From positions 226,945-290,944 of the forward strand of contig NZ_JARULD010000003.1 in the NCBI RefSeq assembly GCF_029688735.1: a DNA stretch of 64,000 bases, read 5' to 3'. Made by a program: the position numbers and the translations under genes. Below, one piece after another: positions 60,573 to 64,000 of the stretch. Source of the DNA: Qipengyuania flavescens (GTDB lineage Bacteria > Pseudomonadota > Alphaproteobacteria > Sphingomonadales > Sphingomonadaceae). The notes beneath the pieces were generated by a model that saw only the letters and a list, made by a program, of their open reading frames with translations, searched no databases and was not told the origin of the DNA. Within the stretch, counting starts at the first letter, position 1. The number at the start of each line of letters is the position of its first letter.

Positions 60573-60779
60573 GCATGTCGCCGGCCGGAGCTTGGCCGGG
60601 CGAGGGGCGCGCTATAGCCATGGGCCACGTACCCTTCAAGGGAAGAATCTCGCCTCGGCAGAGACTCGTTTCGCCCCGTTTTCGATTCGGTTCATCGCCG
60701 TTTCATTGCCCTGCTGCTTGAAGGGGATTCTTCTACGACATCGACTGTACGTGCGCCTGGCGCCGGCAGGGAGGGAAAC

Positions 60780-61574
60780 ATGACCACGCTAGCACAACAT
60801 CTGTCCCGCTTCGGCCTCGCCATGGCGGCCATCGGGCTGGCCGCGACGCCGCTTTCGGCGCAGGTCGAGACTATCGACCCCGACAGCGCAATCGACGGCG
60901 ATCTCGTCGAACAGCCGGGCGACGCGCCGGTCTATGCCGACGAGCAGGCAGACCGAGCGGTCACCTACACGCAAGCACCCGACGAAGCCGCGCCCGAGGA
61001 TAGCTATCCCGAGCAAGACAGCTGGTCGGAACAAAGCGCCGAGGCTGCCGCCGACGAAGCCGTCGAAACCGCCGCAGTGGACGACAGCTCCACCACCTAT
61101 CGCGAAGACGATCTCATCGGTGCTGCCGAAGGCGTCTTCGGCAAGGGCGCCCAAGGCGTCGCCAACATGATCCAGAAGCTTCTCGCCGAACAGGGCGAGC
61201 CAAATGCCTATATCGTCGGGCGCGAGGCGGGCGGAGCCTTCATCGTCGGGGCGCGCTATGGCTCAGGCACGCTGTTCCACAAGGTGGAGGGCGAGCGGCC
61301 CGTTTACTGGACCGGCCCGTCGATCGGCTTCGATGCAGGCGCGAACGCGGGCAGCACCTTCGTGCTTGTCTACAATTTGTGGGACAGCGAGGAGCTGTAC
61401 GAGCGCTATCCGGCCGGCGAAGGCCAGGCCTATGTCGTCGGCGGCCTCACGGCAAGCTACATGCGCAAGGGCGATGTCGTACTGATCCCCATTCGCGTCG
61501 GGGCCGGCCTGCGGCTCGGCGTGAACGCGGGTTACATGAAGTTTTCCAAGAAGCAGCGCTGGCTACCGTTCTGA
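60780..61574 (+). CDS. DUF1134 family periplasmic protein
   Basis: 264 residues. A signal peptide (about 1-27, TPLSAQ) leads to an acidic disordered region (about 28-110), then a DUF1134 domain (about 115-264) with ANMIQKLLAEQGEPNAYIVG, GPSIGFDAGANAGSTFVLVY and YMRKGDVVLIPIRVGAGLRL. The domain belongs to the Ysc84/SYLF-like lipid-associated group and is typical of Rhizobiales and Sphingomonadales. Function is unknown. Followed by a hairpin. Confidence 0.88.
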   Translation: MTTLAQHLSRFGLAMAAIGLAATPLSAQVETIDPDSAIDGDLVEQPGDAPVYADEQADRAVTYTQAPDEAAPEDSYPEQDSWSEQSAEAAADEAVETAAVDDSSTTYREDDLIGAAEGVFGKGAQGVANMIQKLLAEQGEPNAYIVGREAGGAFIVGARYGSGTLFHKVEGERPVYWTGPSIGFDAGANAGSTFVLVYNLWDSEELYERYPAGEGQAYVVGGLTASYMRKGDVVLIPIRVGAGLRLGVNAGYMKFSKKQRWLPF

Positions 61575-61634
61575 TACTCGGTCGCAAAGACAAGGAGCCC
61601 TTCGGGTCGCGATAGAACAAAACCGAAGAGCTCC

Positions 61635-61666
61635 GGGGCCGCAGCGGGATTTCCTGTTGCGGCCCC
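61635..61666 (+). terminator. Hairpin after the DUF1134 gene
   Basis: GGGGCCGCA and TGCGGCCCC form a 9-bp GC-rich stem over a 14-base loop, 61 bases after the stop. No T-run follows, so it may also be a leader hairpin of the aminotransferase gene 26 bases downstream. Confidence 0.5.
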
Positions 61667-61691
61667 ACGCATATTTGGCGAAGAGGCGCGC

Positions 61692-62873
61692 ATGCTCGAA
61701 AACCTTCAAGCCCAGGCTCCCGACGCGCTGCTCGCGCTGATCAAGATGCATGCCGAAGACCCGCGGGAGGACAAGATCGACCTCGGCGTCGGCGTCTATC
61801 GCACCAACGACGGCGCAACGCCAGTCTTCCGCTCGATCAAACAGGCCGAACAGAAGCTCATCGACGAGCAGGACAGCAAGTCCTACCTCGGTCCGGAAGG
61901 GGATACCGGCTTTACCGTCGCGCTGATGCCTTACATCTTCGGCGAGGACGCGACGATGTGTGGCCGCATCGAAGGCATGCAGACCCCGGGCGGCACCGGC
62001 GCCGTTCGACTCGCGGTGGCATTGGCCCAGCAGGCGGGCGTGACGCGGATCCATATGGGCACGCCGAGCTGGCCCAATCATGCGCAAATTTTGGCCGATG
62101 TCGGGATGGAAGTCGCACCCTTCAATCACGCGACGAAAGACGGCAGCGCCGATCTGGATGCAGTGCTAGACGCGATCCGAAACGCCAAGCCGACCGATGC
62201 CGTTCTGTTGCACGGCTGCTGCCACAACCCGACCGGCGTGGATTACACTGCCGGGGAGTGGGATAAGATCGCCAGCGCGTTGGCGGACGCCGGTGTGCTG
62301 CCAATTCTCGATGTCGCCTATCACGGGCTCGGCCAGGGCCTGGACGAGGACATCGCCGGCGTTCGCACCGTGCTGGCAGCAGTGCCGGAAGCGCTGATAG
62401 CCTATAGCTGCGACAAGAACTTCGGCCTCTACCGCGACCGCGTCGGCGCCTTTTACATGATGGCGAAAGAGCCGAACCAACTCGACGCCATCGTGTCGAA
62501 TGCCAATTCGCTGGCGCGCGCGAACTGGTCCATGCCGCCCGATCACGGCGGCGCGGCGGTACGCCACGTGCTCTGCGACGATACGCTGACCGGTGAATGG
62601 CTCGACGAGCTCACCGAAATGCGCGAGCGGATGCGTCGCGTCCGCGAACGTCTCGCCGCGGCGGACAACGACGTGCCGGGGCTCAACCTCGCCGCACTCG
62701 CCGAGCAGAATGGCCTGTTCGCCATGCTGCCCCTCACCAAGGATCAGATCGCCAAGCTTCGCGAAGACCACGCCGTCTACATGGCAGGCTCCGGCCGCAT
62801 CAACGTGGCGGGGCTGCACGCAGGCAATACCGACAAGTTCATCGCGGCGCTGGCCGACGTCACGCGGCGCTGA
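61692..62873 (+). CDS. Aromatic amino acid / aspartate aminotransferase (class I)
   Basis: 393 residues of the aspartate/tyrosine aminotransferase subgroup Ia. Signatures: IDLGVGVYRTNDGATPVFRS, YLGPEGDTGF, LLHGCCHNPTGVDYTAGEW, PLP-lysine region AYSCDKNFGLYRDRVGAFY and SGRINVAGL. It transfers amino groups between aromatic or dicarboxylic amino acids and 2-oxoglutarate. Close to TyrB/AspC; the acceptor specificity is not certain. The acetyltransferase gene follows by 6 bases. Confidence 0.92.
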   Translation: MLENLQAQAPDALLALIKMHAEDPREDKIDLGVGVYRTNDGATPVFRSIKQAEQKLIDEQDSKSYLGPEGDTGFTVALMPYIFGEDATMCGRIEGMQTPGGTGAVRLAVALAQQAGVTRIHMGTPSWPNHAQILADVGMEVAPFNHATKDGSADLDAVLDAIRNAKPTDAVLLHGCCHNPTGVDYTAGEWDKIASALADAGVLPILDVAYHGLGQGLDEDIAGVRTVLAAVPEALIAYSCDKNFGLYRDRVGAFYMMAKEPNQLDAIVSNANSLARANWSMPPDHGGAAVRHVLCDDTLTGEWLDELTEMRERMRRVRERLAAADNDVPGLNLAALAEQNGLFAMLPLTKDQIAKLREDHAVYMAGSGRINVAGLHAGNTDKFIAALADVTRR

Positions 62874-62879
62874 CCGAAA

Positions 62880-63419
62880 GTGGACCGCCAGCCGACCCTC
62901 GAGACCGAGCGGCTGGTGCTGAGGCCGGTGACGGAGGATGACCGGGAGGCTCTCTACGAGATCGCCTCCGACCCGATGGTGTGGGAGCAGCACCCGATCC
63001 ATGATCGCTGGCGGCGCGAGGTTTTCGATGCGTTTTTCGACGAAGGCCTGGCGAGCGGTGGAGCGCTGACTGTCGTCGACAAAGCCGAGGATCGCATCGT
63101 CGGCTCGACCCGCTACGACAAATACGACCCGGAAGAAGGCGGCGTGGTCGAGATCGGCTGGACCTTCCTGGAGCGGCGCTGCTGGGGGAAAGGCATTAAT
63201 CGCGAGATGAAGCTCGCCATGCTGGAGCACGCCTTCGAGCATGTAACGCTGGTCGAGTTCAGAGTGGGCGACACCAATTACCGCTCGCGCAACGCGCTGG
63301 AAGCGATCGGGGCCGAGCGCACCGACCGCTACGAACTGGAGCGCTATCAGGGCAAGCGCGTGGTGCACCTCGTCTACGAAATCACGCGCAACGCATTCGA
63401 GGCCGGGCCCTTTATCTGA
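62880..63419 (+). CDS. GNAT family N-acetyltransferase (RimJ/RimL type)
   Basis: 179 residues. It begins ETERLVLRPVTEDDREALYE, and motif A lies in VEIGWTFLERRCWGKGINRE with a later NYRSRNALEAIGA. The Acetyltransf_3 layout suggests acetylation of a small molecule or protein N-terminus by acetyl-CoA. The start is a GTG at 62880; no strong ribosome site is seen, so coupling to the preceding gene is likely. Convergent with ribE. Confidence 0.85.
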   Translation: MDRQPTLETERLVLRPVTEDDREALYEIASDPMVWEQHPIHDRWRREVFDAFFDEGLASGGALTVVDKAEDRIVGSTRYDKYDPEEGGVVEIGWTFLERRCWGKGINREMKLAMLEHAFEHVTLVEFRVGDTNYRSRNALEAIGAERTDRYELERYQGKRVVHLVYEITRNAFEAGPFI

Positions 63420-63431
63420 AAGCTTGCGGGT

Positions 63432-64000
63432 CTATCCCGCCAGCGCCTGCATCCGTTTGAGATAGCGTGCCAGCACATCGATCTCGAGATTGACGCGGTC
63501 GCCTTCGCTCAGCGCGCCGAGTGTCGTCACCTCACCGGTGTGCGGGATGATGTTTACAGCGAAATCGCATGTGCCATCGGTGCGGTCGCGCACGTCGTTC
63601 ACAGTGAGCGAGACCCCGTCGATCGTGATCGAGCCCTTAGGCGCGATGAAGGGCGCGAGTTCGCGGCTGATGCGGATCGCGATCTTGCGCGACCCGCCCG
63701 CATCCTCCGCCAGCACGACCTGACCAACCGAATCGACATGGCCGGTCACCAGATGACCGCCGAGTTCGTCGCCGAGCTTGAGCGCAGGTTCGAGATTGAG
63801 CTTCGCGCCACGATCCCACATGCCCTGCTTCGTCCTGCTGACCGTTTCGCCCGACACGTCGAACGTTACGCGGGCATCGCCGGCCTCGCCGCCCAGCGCG
63901 ACCACCGTCAGGCAGACGCCCGAACAGGCGATGGACGCGCCGATATCGATCGCCTCCGGATCGAAGGGGCAAGCGACCACGACGCGCAAATCGCCGCGCT
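63432..64000 (-). CDS. ribE: Riboflavin synthase, alpha subunit (5' end outside window)
   Basis: 189 residues visible; the first ten or so lie beyond the window. Lumazine-binding repeats: DIGASIACSGVCLTVV, LGDELGGHLVTGHVDSVGQV, then GSITIDGVSLTVNDV and IIPHTGEVTTLG. It makes riboflavin from two 6,7-dimethyl-8-ribityllumazines. The reading frame continues at 64000 without a start codon, so the gene is truncated by the window edge. Confidence 0.93.
   Translation of the reverse strand, partial: RGDLRVVVACPFDPEAIDIGASIACSGVCLTVVALGGEAGDARVTFDVSGETVSRTKQGMWDRGAKLNLEPALKLGDELGGHLVTGHVDSVGQVVLAEDAGGSRKIAIRISRELAPFIAPKGSITIDGVSLTVNDVRDRTDGTCDFAVNIIPHTGEVTTLGALSEGDRVNLEIDVLARYLKRMQALAG

Noticed and set aside
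60313..60617. Plus-strand frames over the tRNA-Ser region (one holding RYAHL, recalling tyrosine recombinases)
   Set aside because: They run through the tRNA and lack the rest of any integrase; the five-residue match is not enough.

Overview
The window is about 64 kb of GC-rich bacterial chromosome, densely packed with genes that often overlap by 1 to 4 bases. The gene set (SspB of the alphaproteobacterial type, DUF1134, tol-pal with ybgC, DUF3008/DUF2945 stress proteins, EcfG-like promoter motifs, many acyl-CoA dehydrogenases, a GH16 lipoprotein) fits an aerobic alphaproteobacterium of the Sphingomonadales, most likely Erythrobacteraceae. That placement is an inference from gene content; no rRNA is present.

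Layout. 1-6.7 kb: an A/T-rich partial gene of unknown function at the edge, then small stress and housekeeping genes (DUF2726, YaiI, DUF892 ferritin-like, SnoaL, HPF, PPOX-type flavoprotein, fasciclin lipoprotein). 6.8-16.8 kb: hydrolases and small membrane proteins, an S41 lipoprotein peptidase, PEBP and SWIB proteins, a DUF427-DUF3253-DoxX operon, a membrane dipeptidase, a four-gene stress mini-operon (DUF2945, DUF3008, DUF3140) and dapD. 16.8-26.1 kb: an acyl-CoA catabolic locus of two divergent operons, including a phosphotransferase plus ACAD10/11-like dehydrogenase that look like a split form of the fused animal enzyme. 26.1-28.6 kb: a membrane-anchored LuxR-type regulator, gmk and sspB. 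28.7-32.3 kb: hisB-hisH-hisA-(52-aa membrane protein)-hisF-hisE-hinT. 32.4-36.9 kb: ybgC-tolQ-tolR-tolA-tolB-pal. 37-45 kb: a DnaJ-domain protein, an ATP-grasp protein, a Cys/Met PLP enzyme, a DASS transporter, infC with a probable ATA start, pdeM, hemF and GH16. 45-51.1 kb: an M1 peptidase, acetyl-CoA synthetase and a two-subunit acetate-type symporter.

51.2-60.2 kb is the most coherent accessory system. One long minus-strand transcription unit carries a persulfide-dioxygenase-like MBL protein, two YeeE/YedE half-transporters, a DUF442 phosphatase-like protein, a type II sulfide:quinone oxidoreductase, a SulP transporter and a cyanide-insensitive-type bd oxidase (cydA, cydB, a DUF2474 small subunit). 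Divergent to it are a 1-Cys peroxiredoxin and an ArsR-family repressor, with a palindrome over the promoter between them. Together they read as sulfide oxidation wired directly to a sulfide-tolerant terminal oxidase. The ArsR protein has no cysteine at all, which does not fit the known persulfide-sensing mechanism.

60.4-64 kb: tRNA-Ser(GCT), a DUF1134 protein, an aromatic aminotransferase, a GNAT acetyltransferase and the 3' part of riboflavin synthase.

Cross-cutting signals: four promoter motifs matching the EcfG general-stress sigma factor consensus, and a 42-bp dispersed repeat present twice, 39 kb apart, both times in intergenic DNA.
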